From contig NZ_FOUB01000030.1 of assembly GCF_900114745.1 (NCBI RefSeq), positions 1 through 43,048 of the forward strand: DNA of 43,048 nucleotides, given 5' to 3'. Positions within the stretch are counted from its first letter, which is position 1. Every line of letters starts with the position of its first letter. A program made the position numbers and the translations under genes. This stretch comes from Nitrosomonas communis. GTDB taxonomy: Bacteria > Pseudomonadota > Gammaproteobacteria > Burkholderiales > Nitrosomonadaceae. The notes under the pieces are model-generated. The model worked only from the letters and a program-made list of their open reading frames with translations, ran no database searches and had not been told where the DNA came from. Below, in pieces: positions 7,166 to 17,330 of this stretch.

Positions 7166-8596
7166 ATGTCAACCGTTCGTAGTCACAAAAGCTTTTCATC
7201 TCAAATGAAATCACCTGAACCACAAATGCTTAATCGCAGCATGGGCATCTGGAATAGTTTTACGCTTGGCTTCGCTGTGGTTTCTCCTGTTGTTGGACTT
7301 TATGCCATAGTCGGTGTACAAACCAATGTTACTGGTGGAGGCTGGTTCACAGCACTCGTGATCTGTTTAATCATGCAGTTATTGGTTGCCACCGTCTATG
7401 CCGAACTCTCTTCCCAATTTCCGATTGCTGGTGGCGCTTACAAATGGGCACGGCAGCTCGGTGGAACTATTACAGGTCAGTACGCTGGTATCATTTATGT
7501 CAGCTCAACCATCGCCATGCTGACCACAACCGCCTATACAGGAGGAATCTGGCTCGCGATTTTATTTGATTCTCCAAGTGGAACTGGTCTTATGATGGTA
7601 TTTTGGGGTATAGTTTTTCTGTTAATTTGCATGTTGCTCAATCTTGCTCATGTAAATGTGTTCAAGTCGATCATTGCACTGGGGGTATATGCCGAAATCA
7701 TTGGATCGTTCGGTATTGCCCTGTTACTTTTCTTTTTTTTCCGAGAACACCCAGTTTCCGAATTATTCCAAAACCTGGGTGAAGGTACAGCACCTGACAA
7801 ACTCTCAGCTTTTTTAGCTGCGCTCGCCATCGCCGGCTGGGCATTCATCGGATTTGATGCCTGCTCAACAACTTCAGAGGAAACGCATCAACCCAAGCGC
7901 ATGGTACCCCGCGCGATTTTTTTCTCGTTATGCGCGGTAGGTACTGTTGTCGTTTTCAATTCTGCTGCTTTAACGTTATCGTTTGATCACGATACCCTGG
8001 CGAAAACCAGCGCGACATTTGATCCCATTACGCCGCTGATAACAACCCATATTGGAGATTGGTTTGAGAAACCTTTTTTGGCAATCGTCGTGATCGCTTT
8101 TCTCGCTTGCGGCGCGTCCGTCGTCAAGTACACCTCCCGCATCGTCTTCTCCATGGCGCGTGAAGGCAACCTGCCCGCATCACTCAGCCGTGTAACTGCT
8201 ACCAAAGCACCGAGAAATGCAATTCTATGCACAATATTTTTGGCCAGCCTGGGGCTGCTGTTCGGACTCAACGATCAGGCTGTCGCGACCATCATCGCAT
8301 TTGGTACAGGAGGTCTCTATGCCATGTTTTCCATGACAACAGGCGTCGGTTTATACACTCGGCTTACCGGCCGCTGGGATCCGGCGCTGGGTGAATTGAA
8401 ATTAGGGGGATGGGGTCTGATCATCAATATCGCCGCCTTTCTCTGGTCATTATTCGAGTTAATTAACATTGCGTGGCCACGTACCTACTTGGCTTCACCC
8501 GATGCGCCTTGGTGGCAGCTCTGGGCAGTACCACTGGTTCTGGGAGGCATCATAAGCATGACAACCTTAACCATTCTGATAAGGAGAAACAAATGA
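7166..8596 (+). CDS. APC-superfamily permease, probable guanidine uptake
   Basis: A 476-aa integral membrane protein with about 12 hydrophobic segments, of the amino acid-polyamine-organocation family. N-terminal features such as LNRSMGIWNSFTLGFAVVSP and GGGWFTALVICLIMQLLVA, followed by YAELSSQFPIAGGAYKWARQL, are typical. Start ATG 7166 is chosen for GAGG 6 nt upstream; an in-frame ATG at 7154 and a TTG at 7112 are alternatives. The stop overlaps the next ATG as ATGA (8593-8596), so translation is coupled to the deiminase genes. Substrate is inferred only from context: under a guanidine riboswitch and ahead of guanidine-degrading enzymes, guanidinium is the likely cargo. Direction and coupling ion cannot be read from sequence. 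Confidence 0.85.
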   Translation: MSTVRSHKSFSSQMKSPEPQMLNRSMGIWNSFTLGFAVVSPVVGLYAIVGVQTNVTGGGWFTALVICLIMQLLVATVYAELSSQFPIAGGAYKWARQLGGTITGQYAGIIYVSSTIAMLTTTAYTGGIWLAILFDSPSGTGLMMVFWGIVFLLICMLLNLAHVNVFKSIIALGVYAEIIGSFGIALLLFFFFREHPVSELFQNLGEGTAPDKLSAFLAALAIAGWAFIGFDACSTTSEETHQPKRMVPRAIFFSLCAVGTVVVFNSAALTLSFDHDTLAKTSATFDPITPLITTHIGDWFEKPFLAIVVIAFLACGASVVKYTSRIVFSMAREGNLPASLSRVTATKAPRNAILCTIFLASLGLLFGLNDQAVATIIAFGTGGLYAMFSMTTGVGLYTRLTGRWDPALGELKLGGWGLIINIAAFLWSLFELINIAWPRTYLASPDAPWWQLWAVPLVLGGIISMTTLTILIRRNK

Positions 8597-9324
8597 ATCA
8601 CGATAACGTATTTCTGTGGGAAGAACGTATTCCGGGTGGATGTCACTGGTCAGGCGTTTTGCGTCGGGGGGTTACCCTGCGTTTAGCCGACGTCACCGGT
8701 AACGCCAATGGTGCGATTTTGTTTTTCAATCAAGAAGAAAAACTGGAGCGCTACAATATGGCCGATACTTTAAAGGCACAACATACCTTTCGTTTGACCA
8801 AGGGACACGCCTGTTTCTCCGACATGGGGCGGATATTCTGCTGCATTACAGCCGATACCGTGGGATGGCATGATACTGTATGTGGTTTGAGTGATAGCAA
8901 ACTGATCCAACAAAAATATGGCATTGCCCGCTATCAAGAACATCGTAACCAAATGTATCGTAGCGGTATGGATGGCATGCTGATCGAGCTGGGTAAATGG
9001 GGATTGGGCATGCGTGACATCGTGGCCAACATAAATCTTTTCAGTAAAGTAACTGCCAACAACGTGGGCGAACTCACCTTCCATCGCAACCATAGTAAAG
9101 CGGGCGGTTATGTCGATCTGAGTTTTGAAATAGATACATTGGTGATCCTCTCTGCGGCTCCTCATCCGCTTGATACCAACACAACTTATCAACCCGGCGC
9201 TGTCCATCTGACAGCATTTACTACACCCATCACAATAGCTTCGGAATGCAAACAGATTGCCGAGAACCTGCGTGGATTACACAATACTCATAGGTTCTAT
9301 CACCCTTGTGGAGGTGCGTTATGA
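8593..9324 (+). CDS. DUF1989 protein (urea carboxylase-associated 2), probable carboxyguanidine deiminase subunit
   Basis: A 243-aa cytosolic protein of the urea carboxylase-associated family, long subtype. Such paired proteins have been shown elsewhere to be the two subunits of carboxyguanidine deiminase (CgdA/CgdB), which converts carboxyguanidine to allophanate and ammonia. Seen here: WEERIPGGCHWSGVLRRG at the N-terminus, LERYNMADTLKAQHT, SDMGRIFCCITADTVGWHD, and ELGKWGLGMRDIVANINLFSKV. The conserved Cys and His residues of these blocks are candidate metal or catalytic ligands. ATG 8593 has AAGGAG upstream and overlaps the permease stop; its own stop overlaps the next start (ATGA at 9321-9324). 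Which of the two proteins is called A or B is not decided here. Confidence 0.88.
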   Translation: MNHDNVFLWEERIPGGCHWSGVLRRGVTLRLADVTGNANGAILFFNQEEKLERYNMADTLKAQHTFRLTKGHACFSDMGRIFCCITADTVGWHDTVCGLSDSKLIQQKYGIARYQEHRNQMYRSGMDGMLIELGKWGLGMRDIVANINLFSKVTANNVGELTFHRNHSKAGGYVDLSFEIDTLVILSAAPHPLDTNTTYQPGAVHLTAFTTPITIASECKQIAENLRGLHNTHRFYHPCGGAL

Positions 9325-9992
9325 ATACGTCTCAATTGATCGAAAGTAAACTTAATCCTGATTCTGCCATCATTGATGAAATTTGTGCGGCAGGTGAACC
9401 TTGGGTCAAGATGGTTAAACGGGGGCAAATTTTCCGTATCGTTGACCTGGAAGGTAATCAGGCCGTCGATACGCTGTTTTTCAATGCAAACCATGCATTG
9501 GAACGCTATAGCATGACGGACACGATACGCGCTCAGAACAAGCTGTATCTGACCACTGGCAGTAAACTTTGCTCTAATTTTGGCAATATGATGCTTACGA
9601 TCATTGCGGATACCTGTGGGCGACATGACACGCTGGGCGGTGCTTGTTCAGCAGAAAGCAACACAGTGCGTTACGCGCTAGAAAAATACCCTATGCATAG
9701 TTGCCGCGATAATTTCTTGCACGCACTCGCACATGAAACCGCTTGCGAACATCTTGGCATGAGTAAGCGGGATATTCCGAGCAATATTAATTTTTTTATG
9801 AATGTACCTGTCACAGAAGATGGTGGATTGGAGTTTGTGGACGGTATTTCTGCGCCCGGCAAATATGTCGAAATGCGTGCCGAAATGGATGTATTGGTAT
9901 TGATCTCGAACTGTCCGCAACTAAATAACCCTTGCAACGCTTATAACCCAACACCGATCAGATTACTGGTTTGGGAGAGGCAAGCTAGTTAA
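9321..9992 (+). CDS. DUF1989 protein (urea carboxylase-associated 1), probable carboxyguanidine deiminase subunit
   Basis: A 223-aa paralogue and partner of the preceding protein. Motifs: RIVDLEGNQAVDTLFFNA, ERYSMTDTIRAQNKLYLTTG, IIADTCGRHDTLGGACSAES, and the conserved C-terminal block VLVLISNCPQLNNPCNAYNP. ATG 9321 has GTGGAGG 7 nt upstream; an in-frame TTG at 9306 is less likely. It overlaps the upstream gene by 4 bp and is followed after 25 bp by the carboxylase. The pair is thought to form a heteromeric deiminase acting on the carboxylase product. Adjacent blocks in the two proteins align (ERYNMADTLKAQ and ERYSMTDTIRAQ), showing descent by duplication. Confidence 0.88.
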   Translation: MNTSQLIESKLNPDSAIIDEICAAGEPWVKMVKRGQIFRIVDLEGNQAVDTLFFNANHALERYSMTDTIRAQNKLYLTTGSKLCSNFGNMMLTIIADTCGRHDTLGGACSAESNTVRYALEKYPMHSCRDNFLHALAHETACEHLGMSKRDIPSNINFFMNVPVTEDGGLEFVDGISAPGKYVEMRAEMDVLVLISNCPQLNNPCNAYNPTPIRLLVWERQAS

Positions 9993-10017
9993 TGGTTGAT
10001 CCATAAAGGATAAAGCT

Positions 10018-13000
10018 ATGTTTAATAAAGTACTCATTGCTAATCGAGGCGCAATTGCTTGTCGTATTATCCGTACACTCCACCGGATGAAGGTAGCAAG
10101 CGTAGCCGTTTATACCGAAGCTGACGCCTTATCGCGGCATGTCATCGATGCGGATGAGGCCTACTGTATTGGTAGTGGCATCGCGGCTGAGAGCTATCTG
10201 CGTGCTGACAAAATCTTAGCAGTTGCTCAACAAACTGGCGCGCAAGCGATTCATCCAGGCTATGGCTTCCTTAGTGAGAAAGCTGATTTTGCCGAACAGT
10301 GTGCTGCGCATGGGATTTGTTTTATCGGCCCTACTCCGCAGCAAATGCGTGCCTTTGGCCTGAAACATACTGCCCGGGCCTTGGCATTGCAAAATCAAAT
10401 TCCCCTTCTGCCTGGAACCGATCTGCTGGAAAGCCTCGAATCAGCCTGCCATCAGGCCAAGCATATTGGTTACCCCGTCATGCTGAAAAGTACTGCCGGC
10501 GGTGGCGGCATAGGCATGCGTCTCTGCTGGAATCAGGATGAACTGATCGACGCTTATGAATCTGTCAAAACACTTGCGCAAAATAATTTCAAGGATGCCG
10601 GATTGTTTCTGGAAAAATATGTCGACCAGGCTCGTCATATTGAAGTGCAAATTTTTGGTGACGGTAAGGGTCAAGTTGTGGCGTTGGGCGAGCGAGACTG
10701 CTCCATGCAACGGCGCAACCAGAAAGTCATCGAAGAAACACCGGCCCCCAATCTCCCTCCTCCCCTGAGTCAGGCGTTACTGGAAACGGCAGTACACCTA
10801 GGCAAAGCGGTTAATTATCAATCTGCCGGTACCGTCGAATATATTTTTGATGCTGTTAATAGCCAGTTTTATTTTCTTGAAATCAATACTCGTCTACAAG
10901 TCGAACATGGGGTAAGCGAGGAAGTGACCGGTATCGATCTGGTGGAATGGATGGTGCGCCAGGCAGCGGGCGATCTTCCTCCTCTTGCTTCTTTTACAGT
11001 CAAACCACAGGGTGCTTCTATCCAGGTACGCATTTATGCTGAAAATCCTGCAAAAGACTTCCAGCCTTCCAGCGGTACATTAACTACAGCAGAGTTTCCT
11101 ACAGCCGCCCGTGTGGAAACCTGGATAGATCGGGGGATAGATATATCAGCATTTTATGATCCCATGCTGGCTAAAATCATCGTGCATGCACCTGACAGGG
11201 AAAAAGCCATTGCTCATCTCCTTACGGCGCTGGATCACACCGCATTGCATGGGATTGAAACCAATCTCGCCTATCTCAAGCAGATTCTGCAAAGCGCCGT
11301 ATTTCGTAGTGGGCAACCGAGTACCCAGTTTCTTAATGGTTTCCATTATCAGGCACATAGTATTGATGTCCTGAACGCGGGTGTGCAAACCATGATACAG
11401 GATTATCCGGGGCGAATTGGTTACTGGAACGTGGGCGTTCCTCCTTCAGGGCCAATGGATAGCCTTGCCTTCCGCCTTGCCAACCGGCTAGTGAACAATA
11501 ATGAAGATAAAGCTGGGCTGGAAATTACCCTGACGGGACCGACACTGCGTTTCAATTGCGATAGCATTATTGCCATCTGTGGCGCTCCTATCGATATATT
11601 GCTGGACGGTGAGCCCTTGCTCCAGTGGCAATCTCATCTCGTCAAAGCAGGTGCGCTATTACAATTTGGCAAAGTTAAACAAGCAGGCAGCCGAGTTTAT
11701 CTGGCAGTGCAAGACGGCTTTCAGATACCTGATTACCTTGGCAGCAAAGCTACTTTCACACTCGGCCAGTTCGGTGGGCATGCAGGACGTGTACTACGTG
11801 CCGGGGATGTGTTGCATATTCACGCCGTGAATTCTTCTCAACCTTTCCTTCCGCAGTATGTGCCACAGGAATGGATTCCTCATTATACAAACCACTGGGA
11901 AATCGCGGTATTGTATGGTCCTCATGGAGCGCCTGATTTTTTTACCGAAGCAGACATCGAACATTTTTTTGCCGCTGAATGGAAAGTCCATCATAACTCC
12001 AGTCGTACCGGGGTGCGCCTCATAGGTCCTAAACCGCAATGGGCGCGCACTGATGGCGGCGAAGCTGGTTTGCATCCTTCCAATATTCATGATAATGCCT
12101 ACGCGGTTGGCGCAGTTGATTTTACCGGAGATATGCCGATCATCCTTGGCCCTGATGGTCCCAGTCTGGGTGGCTTCGTTTGTCCGGTTACCATAGCTCA
12201 TGCAGAGTTATGGAAAATTGGCCAGCTTAAACCAGGCGATAGTATCCATTTTCGCTCGATATCGATGGAAGATGCGCTTACGCTGGAACAACAACAGAAC
12301 CTGTTTATTCAGCATCTTCATGCCGATGGAAACATCTCGATTTCTACTCAACGCTCGAAATTAGAAAGCCCCATTTTGCATCGCATTTGTGAGAGCAAAG
12401 AACAGGTGCAAGTAACTTATCGCCAGTCTGGTGACAAATACTTGTTAATCGAGTATGGTCCGTCTATGCTCGATCTTAATTTACGCTTTCGAGCCCATGC
12501 TTTGATGACCTGGCTACAGCAACGTATCGACAATAATGAGCTTGCCGGCATCCTGGATCTGACGCCCGGCATTCGCTCACTGCAAATCCATTTTAATGCA
12601 CGACGATTAGCGCGCGATGCGCTAATGAATCTTCTGATTGCAGGTGAAAACGAGCTGCCCTCAATCGATGATATGGAAGTGCCGTCCCGTATCGTCTATC
12701 TGCCTTTATCTTGGGATGACGCCGCCACACGGCTGGCCATTGAAAAATACATGCAATCGGTTCGCAGCGATGCGCCGTGGTGCCCAAGTAATATCGAATT
12801 TATTCGCCGCATTAATGGCTTGGAAAGCATCGAAGAAGCTCAGCATATTGTATTTGCAGCGAGTTATTTGGTCATGGGGCTGGGAGATGTCTATTTGGGC
12901 GCACCGGTCGCGACCCCGCTCGATCCCCGTCACCGTCTTGTCACCACCAAATACAATCCGGCACGTACTTGGACACCTGAAAATGCTGTCGGGATTGGCG

Positions 13001-13644
13001 GTGCCTATTTATGCATTTATGGCATGGAAGGCCCGGGTGGCTACCAGTTTGTCGGCCGCACCGTACAAATGTGGAATCGCTATCGCCAAACCGAGGATTT
13101 CAAGGAGGGTCGCCCTTGGTTATTGCGTTTCTTTGATCAAATCCGTTTTTATCCCGTCAGCGAAAGTGAGCTCCTCAAACTGCGCAACGATTTCATTACC
13201 GGGCGTTTTAAACTACGCACGGAAGAAACGGTTCTGAATCTGAGGCAATACAACGCTTTTCTGCAACAACACGCTGCCAGTATCAATGCATTCAAAGCCA
13301 AACAGCAAACTGCGTTCGAAGCTGAACGCCGACGCTGGGAGGCTAATAACCTAGCTCAATATATCAGTGAAGATATGTTGGAAGAAGCGGATGCACAGAG
13401 CGAACTCGACTTACCGGCAGGTGCGCAAGCCGTCACTTCTCAAGTGACAGGCACAGTCTGGAAACTGCTGGTCAGTGAAGGAGAACACGTAGAAGTAGGA
13501 AAGCAGCTGATCATGATCGAATCCATGAAAATGGAATTCTCGGTAGATTCGCCTGTCACTGGCACTGTGCGGCAATTATTCTGCAAACAGGGGGGATATA
13601 TGTCTGCTGGGCAAGTACTACTCATCATTCAGGAAGAAATGTGA
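10018..13644 (+). CDS. biotin-dependent guanidine carboxylase (urea-carboxylase family)
   Basis: A 1208-aa multidomain enzyme that uses ATP and bicarbonate to carboxylate its substrate through biotin. The biotin carboxylase domain covers about residues 1-450 ([31 protein letters not shown], the glycine-rich loop [27 protein letters not shown]). Two carboxyltransferase domains related to KipA/KipI follow (about 455-770, starting [17 protein letters not shown], and about 790-1000). A C-terminal biotinyl domain has ESMKMEF with the biotinylated lysine at Lys1171. Annotation pipelines call this urea carboxylase. The guanidine riboswitch and the deiminase pair in the same operon favour guanidine. 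I did not test the residues said to separate urea from guanidine enzymes. The ribosome-binding site AAAGGA is good, and length is normal. Confidence 0.9.
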   Translation: MFNKVLIANRGAIACRIIRTLHRMKVASVAVYTEADALSRHVIDADEAYCIGSGIAAESYLRADKILAVAQQTGAQAIHPGYGFLSEKADFAEQCAAHGICFIGPTPQQMRAFGLKHTARALALQNQIPLLPGTDLLESLESACHQAKHIGYPVMLKSTAGGGGIGMRLCWNQDELIDAYESVKTLAQNNFKDAGLFLEKYVDQARHIEVQIFGDGKGQVVALGERDCSMQRRNQKVIEETPAPNLPPPLSQALLETAVHLGKAVNYQSAGTVEYIFDAVNSQFYFLEINTRLQVEHGVSEEVTGIDLVEWMVRQAAGDLPPLASFTVKPQGASIQVRIYAENPAKDFQPSSGTLTTAEFPTAARVETWIDRGIDISAFYDPMLAKIIVHAPDREKAIAHLLTALDHTALHGIETNLAYLKQILQSAVFRSGQPSTQFLNGFHYQAHSIDVLNAGVQTMIQDYPGRIGYWNVGVPPSGPMDSLAFRLANRLVNNNEDKAGLEITLTGPTLRFNCDSIIAICGAPIDILLDGEPLLQWQSHLVKAGALLQFGKVKQAGSRVYLAVQDGFQIPDYLGSKATFTLGQFGGHAGRVLRAGDVLHIHAVNSSQPFLPQYVPQEWIPHYTNHWEIAVLYGPHGAPDFFTEADIEHFFAAEWKVHHNSSRTGVRLIGPKPQWARTDGGEAGLHPSNIHDNAYAVGAVDFTGDMPIILGPDGPSLGGFVCPVTIAHAELWKIGQLKPGDSIHFRSISMEDALTLEQQQNLFIQHLHADGNISISTQRSKLESPILHRICESKEQVQVTYRQSGDKYLLIEYGPSMLDLNLRFRAHALMTWLQQRIDNNELAGILDLTPGIRSLQIHFNARRLARDALMNLLIAGENELPSIDDMEVPSRIVYLPLSWDDAATRLAIEKYMQSVRSDAPWCPSNIEFIRRINGLESIEEAQHIVFAASYLVMGLGDVYLGAPVATPLDPRHRLVTTKYNPARTWTPENAVGIGGAYLCIYGMEGPGGYQFVGRTVQMWNRYRQTEDFKEGRPWLLRFFDQIRFYPVSESELLKLRNDFITGRFKLRTEETVLNLRQYNAFLQQHAASINAFKAKQQTAFEAERRRWEANNLAQYISEDMLEEADAQSELDLPAGAQAVTSQVTGTVWKLLVSEGEHVEVGKQLIMIESMKMEFSVDSPVTGTVRQLFCKQGGYMSAGQVLLIIQEEM

Positions 13645-15461
13645 TGGTGGAAAGATTTCATCCCCTCAGTGATATTTCTTCCTTACTGCAACACTATGCA
13701 AGAGGTGAGTTATCTCCCACTCAACTGGTAGCGATGATCCATGCTGAAATTCAACATGATCCGGACCATATTTGGATTGCTACCCTTCCACTGCAGTCCT
13801 TGAAATATTATGCAAGCCAGGTAGAAGCAAAGGGAATGGCGGAGCTCCCGCTATATGGTATTCCCTTTGCCATCAAAGATAATATTGATCTCGCCGGTGT
13901 ACCGACCACGGCTGCCTGCCCAGCTTTTGCCTACACACCCTCTCGCAGCGCAACTGTCGTGCGCAGATTAATGGATGCTGGTGCCATTCCTATTGGCAAA
14001 ACCAATCTGGACCAGTTTGCCACTGGCCTGAATGGCACACGGTCTCCTTACGGTGCTTGCCGCAATGCATTTAACCGTGACTATATTTCCGGCGGTTCAA
14101 GCTCAGGCTCTGCGGTTGCTGTTGCCAAGGGACAGGTATGTTTCAGCCTTGGTACTGATACCGCAGGCTCAGGCAGGGTTCCTGCCGCTTTTAATAATTT
14201 GATTGGCTATAAGCCCACGAAAGGCTGGCTTTCAGCACATGGCCTGGTACCAGCCTGCCGCTCCCTCGACACCGTATCAATTTTTGCGTTGACTGCTGCT
14301 GATGCTGCGCGCATTCTGGAAGTTTCTGCGGGCTACGATGCTGAAGATATCTATTCCAGACAAAGAGAAGAATATAACTTTGACTTCGGCGCAATTTCCC
14401 ATTTTCGCTTTGCTGTTCCGCGTAGGCAGCAATTGCAATTCTTCGGTAACCTTGAAAGTGAGCGATTATTCCACGAAGCGGTCGCCTCAATGCACGCGCT
14501 GGGTGGTGAAGCGATTGAAATCGATTTTGAACCTTTTCTCGAAGCTGCCCGCCTTCTCTATGAAGGCTCTTGGATAGCCGAGCGGTATAGCGCGATTCAG
14601 TCATTTTTTGAGTCACAAGGCGATCAAATCATTGCACCCATACGCGAAATTATCACAAGCGCGCAACAATACTCCGCCGCTGACGCCTTCAAGGGACACT
14701 ATCAATTGCGTCGCATCAAACAGCAGGCGGATCAGATCTGGCAAGTGGTTGATTGTTTGCTTACCCCCACTGCCGGCACAATCTATTCCATTCGAGCGAT
14801 GCAGCAGGACCCGATACGCCTCAATACCCATCTGGGCTACTACACCTATTTCATGAATCTGCTCGACTATGCGGCCGTCGCTACCCCTGCTGGCTTTCAG
14901 CATAATGGTCTTCCTTTTGGTGTTACGCTGGTTGCGCCTGCTCACCAGGATATACCCTTACTACGTCTTGCGCACCGTTTGCAAGAGTTCTACTCACTCC
15001 CTTTGGGAGCGACGGATATTGCGCTACCTAAAACTCGCTTCCCTACCATATTTCAGTCTAGTCAGGTACGTATCGCCGTTTGTGGCGCACATTTATCCGG
15101 TCTGCCGCTAAATGAACAATTGACTAGTCGCCAAGGTCGATTAATAACTAGCACCACTACTTCCTCAGACTATAGACTCTACGCATTACCAGGCAAACCA
15201 CCTCAACGTCCTGGCTTAATTCGAGTAAATGATAATGAGCGAGGCTTCGCAATTGAAGTAGAAATTTGGGAATTGCCAGCACGCGAATTTGGCAGCTTTG
15301 TTGCTAATATTCCAGCACCGTTAGGTATCGGTACCATTACCTTGGTAAACGGTGAAACAGTGCAAGGTTTTATCTGTGAACATTATGCAACCAAAAAGGC
15401 AACCGATATCAGCCATTTTGGTGGATGGCGCAACTATCTTCAACAATTAACCCATCCATAA
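13644..15461 (+). CDS. atzF: allophanate hydrolase
   Basis: A 605-aa amidase-signature enzyme that hydrolyses allophanate to two ammonia and CO2, the last step of this pathway. The Ser-cisSer-Lys triad is visible: Lys78 in PFAIKDNIDLAG, the serine-rich GGSSSGS block at 150-156 and nucleophile Ser176 in DTAGSGRVPA. The region after about residue 465 is the separate C-terminal domain found in full-length allophanate hydrolases (AtzF type), so the second activity of that domain should be kept. Start ATG 13644 shares one base with the carboxylase stop (TGATG) and has AGGAAG 7 nt upstream; GTG 13641 is the alternative. The symbol is by family; the gene is also annotated as part of urea amidolyase. 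Confidence 0.92.
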   Translation: MVERFHPLSDISSLLQHYARGELSPTQLVAMIHAEIQHDPDHIWIATLPLQSLKYYASQVEAKGMAELPLYGIPFAIKDNIDLAGVPTTAACPAFAYTPSRSATVVRRLMDAGAIPIGKTNLDQFATGLNGTRSPYGACRNAFNRDYISGGSSSGSAVAVAKGQVCFSLGTDTAGSGRVPAAFNNLIGYKPTKGWLSAHGLVPACRSLDTVSIFALTAADAARILEVSAGYDAEDIYSRQREEYNFDFGAISHFRFAVPRRQQLQFFGNLESERLFHEAVASMHALGGEAIEIDFEPFLEAARLLYEGSWIAERYSAIQSFFESQGDQIIAPIREIITSAQQYSAADAFKGHYQLRRIKQQADQIWQVVDCLLTPTAGTIYSIRAMQQDPIRLNTHLGYYTYFMNLLDYAAVATPAGFQHNGLPFGVTLVAPAHQDIPLLRLAHRLQEFYSLPLGATDIALPKTRFPTIFQSSQVRIAVCGAHLSGLPLNEQLTSRQGRLITSTTTSSDYRLYALPGKPPQRPGLIRVNDNERGFAIEVEIWELPAREFGSFVANIPAPLGIGTITLVNGETVQGFICEHYATKKATDISHFGGWRNYLQQLTHP

Positions 15462-15600
15462 ACTTACGCCTCTTGGCCCATCCGTTTTAATCGACTCGTT
15501 GATGAGGAAAAAAAAGCATATCAAAAGATTCATGGCTTTCAACTGCCCAACCCACTATACTCATTCATATCAAAATTATTATTAAGGTAAGGAAAAACTC

Positions 15601-16467
15601 ATGATAGCCAGCATGACAGGTTATGCCGTTATGTCTAAGGAGATGGCACATGGCTCCTTAACGCTAGAACTACGCTCAGTTAATAATCGCTATCTCGATA
15701 TTCAGTTCCGTTTGCCAGATGAATTTCGCTTGCTGGAACCTGCAATGCGTGAGCTCTTGAATACCCAGTTAAAGCGAGGAAAAATTGATTGCCGTTTAAC
15801 CTTCATACCGTACGCTAAAGTAGATTTACCTCAACAGCTCAATGAGCAGTTATTAAATAAATTAATAGAGCTGAACAACACGGTTAAATCGGCTCTTTCG
15901 GATGCAAAAAGCCTGACTGTAGCAGACATTTTGAGTTGGCCCGACATATTGAAAAGCGATATGACATCTACTCCAGAACTGCATGAAGCTTGCATGGAAT
16001 TACTTCAAGCGACTTTGAATGAGTTTATCGCTACGCGTGTTCGTGAAGGAGAAAAACTGAAGAATACATTGCTGGAGCGTTTGCGCCAATTACGCCAATT
16101 AACAACGGCGCTCTCACCGCGTATTCCAATATTGCTCGCAGCTTTTCAGGAAAAGTTAATAACACGTTTGCAAGAAGCAAAAATAGATGGTAACGATGAT
16201 CGTCTTCGACAAGAGCTAATATTATTCGCAAGCAAGATTGATATAGACGAGGAATTATCACGATTACAAACTCATCTAGACGAGGTGGAACACACCCTAT
16301 TAAAAGGAGGATGTGTTGGCAAACGGCTTGATTTCTTGATGCAAGAACTTAATCGAGAGGCTAATACTCTTGGGTCAAAGTCTGTAGACGTGGAAGTTTC
16401 AAAAATTTCTGTAGAGCTAAAAGTGTTGATTGAACAAATGCGTGAGCAAGTTCAGAACATTGAATGA
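15601..16467 (+). CDS. yicC: YicC-family endoribonuclease/stress protein
   Basis: A 288-aa cytosolic protein with the YicC N-terminal domain (MIASMTGYAVMSKE, LELRSVNNRYLDIQFRLPDE) and the C-terminal domain ending GKRLDFLMQELNREANTLGS and VSKISVELKVLIEQMREQVQNIE. E. coli YicC is an endoribonuclease that helps degrade the small RNA RyhB. Length is typical. AAGGTAAGGA lies upstream of ATG 15601. Transcription is from its own promoter region (15462-15600). In many relatives gmk follows yicC, but here the next 480 bp carry no gene, which marks a synteny break. Confidence 0.92.
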   Translation: MIASMTGYAVMSKEMAHGSLTLELRSVNNRYLDIQFRLPDEFRLLEPAMRELLNTQLKRGKIDCRLTFIPYAKVDLPQQLNEQLLNKLIELNNTVKSALSDAKSLTVADILSWPDILKSDMTSTPELHEACMELLQATLNEFIATRVREGEKLKNTLLERLRQLRQLTTALSPRIPILLAAFQEKLITRLQEAKIDGNDDRLRQELILFASKIDIDEELSRLQTHLDEVEHTLLKGGCVGKRLDFLMQELNREANTLGSKSVDVEVSKISVELKVLIEQMREQVQNIE

Positions 16468-16715
16468 TATTTTACGCTGTATTAGCCGCTCCGCGGCTGC
16501 AAATGCTAACGCGCAGCATGCTTACGGCATTTCATTTTTTGCGAAATCATGTTCTGGTTGATCAACAAGCACGTCTTGATCAGCAGCTATTCTATCATTC
16601 TGTATGCATGTAGCAATGGGGCGAGGCTGATCTGTTTCAATATCTTCACTAGAAAAACAGCTCTAGATCCGTCACTGTCTCTTGCAAAACAAAACGCCAA
16701 CTTAATAACCTAGTC
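16468..16715. other. gene-free spacer after yicC
   Basis: I see no coding frame, RNA gene or repeat in this part. The structure begins with the FNR box at 16716. Confidence 0.4.
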
Positions 16716-16729
16716 TTGATTTTGATCAA
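16716..16729 (+). promoter_or_regulatory. perfect FNR/ANR-type box
   Basis: TTGAT-TTTG-ATCAA fits the FNR consensus TTGATNNNNATCAA at all ten fixed bases. No protein gene lies downstream on the plus strand before an intrinsic terminator at 16821-16863. On the other strand rpmE starts at 17166 and is transcribed away from the box. The site centre is 16722.5, so a class II start would be near 16764. Confidence 0.55.
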
Positions 16730-16763
16730 TTGGACAGTAGGCCCCTGTGCATTAGAACGCAGG

Positions 16764-16863
16764 AACCGATATTGTTGGATTCAATTACCGGATTTTCAGC
16801 CCGAATGAGTTTAGTTTGATAAGCACATTCAATTCCTTTTAGTAAGTATTGGATGTGCTTTTT
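16764..16863 (+). ncRNA. candidate FNR-regulated small RNA (about 100 nt)
   Basis: The proposal rests on a perfect FNR box upstream, a strong terminator downstream and no ORF between. The 5' end is only a guess from FNR geometry: a class II site puts it near 16764, and a class I site with a TATTGT -10 at 16770-16775 puts it near 16782. I see no good -10 for the first option. Known parallels are FnrS of enterobacteria and AniS of Neisseria; I claim no sequence similarity to them. The alternative is that the terminator serves a long yicC transcript. Confidence 0.35.
16821..16863 (+). terminator. intrinsic terminator
   Basis: AAGCACATTCAAT (16821-16833) pairs with ATTGGATGTGCTT (16848-16860) over 13 positions with one G-U pair and a 14-nt loop. 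A T-run extends to 16863. It lies on the plus strand, 354 bp beyond yicC; the minus-strand reading lacks a T-tract. Confidence 0.75.
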
Positions 16864-16953
16864 CAATCTACGCTGTTAACAGAAATAAACGTTAAATTTT
16901 GGAAAAATTCAAGAAAGAATAAATATCCAATCAAAATATTGCCGGTTGGATAT

Positions 16954-17166
16954 TTACTTTTGTATTGGTTTCCCATACTTGCGGTTAAATTTCTCAACTC
17001 TTCCGGCAGTATCCACAATCTTCTGTTTCCCAGTATAAAAAGGGTGACAAGCCGAACAAACCTCAATATGTAAAGGCTTATTTAAAGTAGAACATGTTTT
17101 AAAGACATTACCACAGCTGCATGTTACAGTTATTTCTTGATAATTTGGATGAATTTCTGCTCTCAT
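16954..17166 (-). CDS. rpmE: 50S ribosomal protein L31, zinc-binding type
   Basis: A 70-aa L31 protein of the large subunit, bridging the central protuberance to the 30S head. The zinc ligands of the primary (C+) form are present: Cys16 and Cys18 in CSCGN, Cys38 and Cys41 in [10 protein letters not shown]. The C-terminus [12 protein letters not shown] is standard. AAGGACGAAAG precedes ATG 17166. It lies downstream of rho on the same strand with a 164-bp gap, completing the trxA-rho-rpmE order common in betaproteobacteria. Confidence 0.97.
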   Translation of the reverse strand: MRAEIHPNYQEITVTCSCGNVFKTCSTLNKPLHIEVCSACHPFYTGKQKIVDTAGRVEKFNRKYGKPIQK

Positions 17167-17330
17167 ATTCTTTCGTCCTTAATTTTCAGACCAAATCTCT
17201 GGATTATATATTAAAAAAACGGGGTATTATCCTTTATTAAAGGACTGGGTGCAACTTTGGAAGGCTTATGTCTTCTTCAATATCAATGCCATCGTAAAAC
17301 AAATTTAAAAATTTGGTAGCAAAAAATAAT

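Noticed and set aside
8770..9207. Minus-strand 145-aa frame inside the first DUF1989 gene
   Set aside because: Shadow of a well-supported gene on the plus strand.
12638..13237. 199-aa frame within the carboxylase gene
   Set aside because: Alternative-frame shadow; the carboxylase domains are continuous across it.
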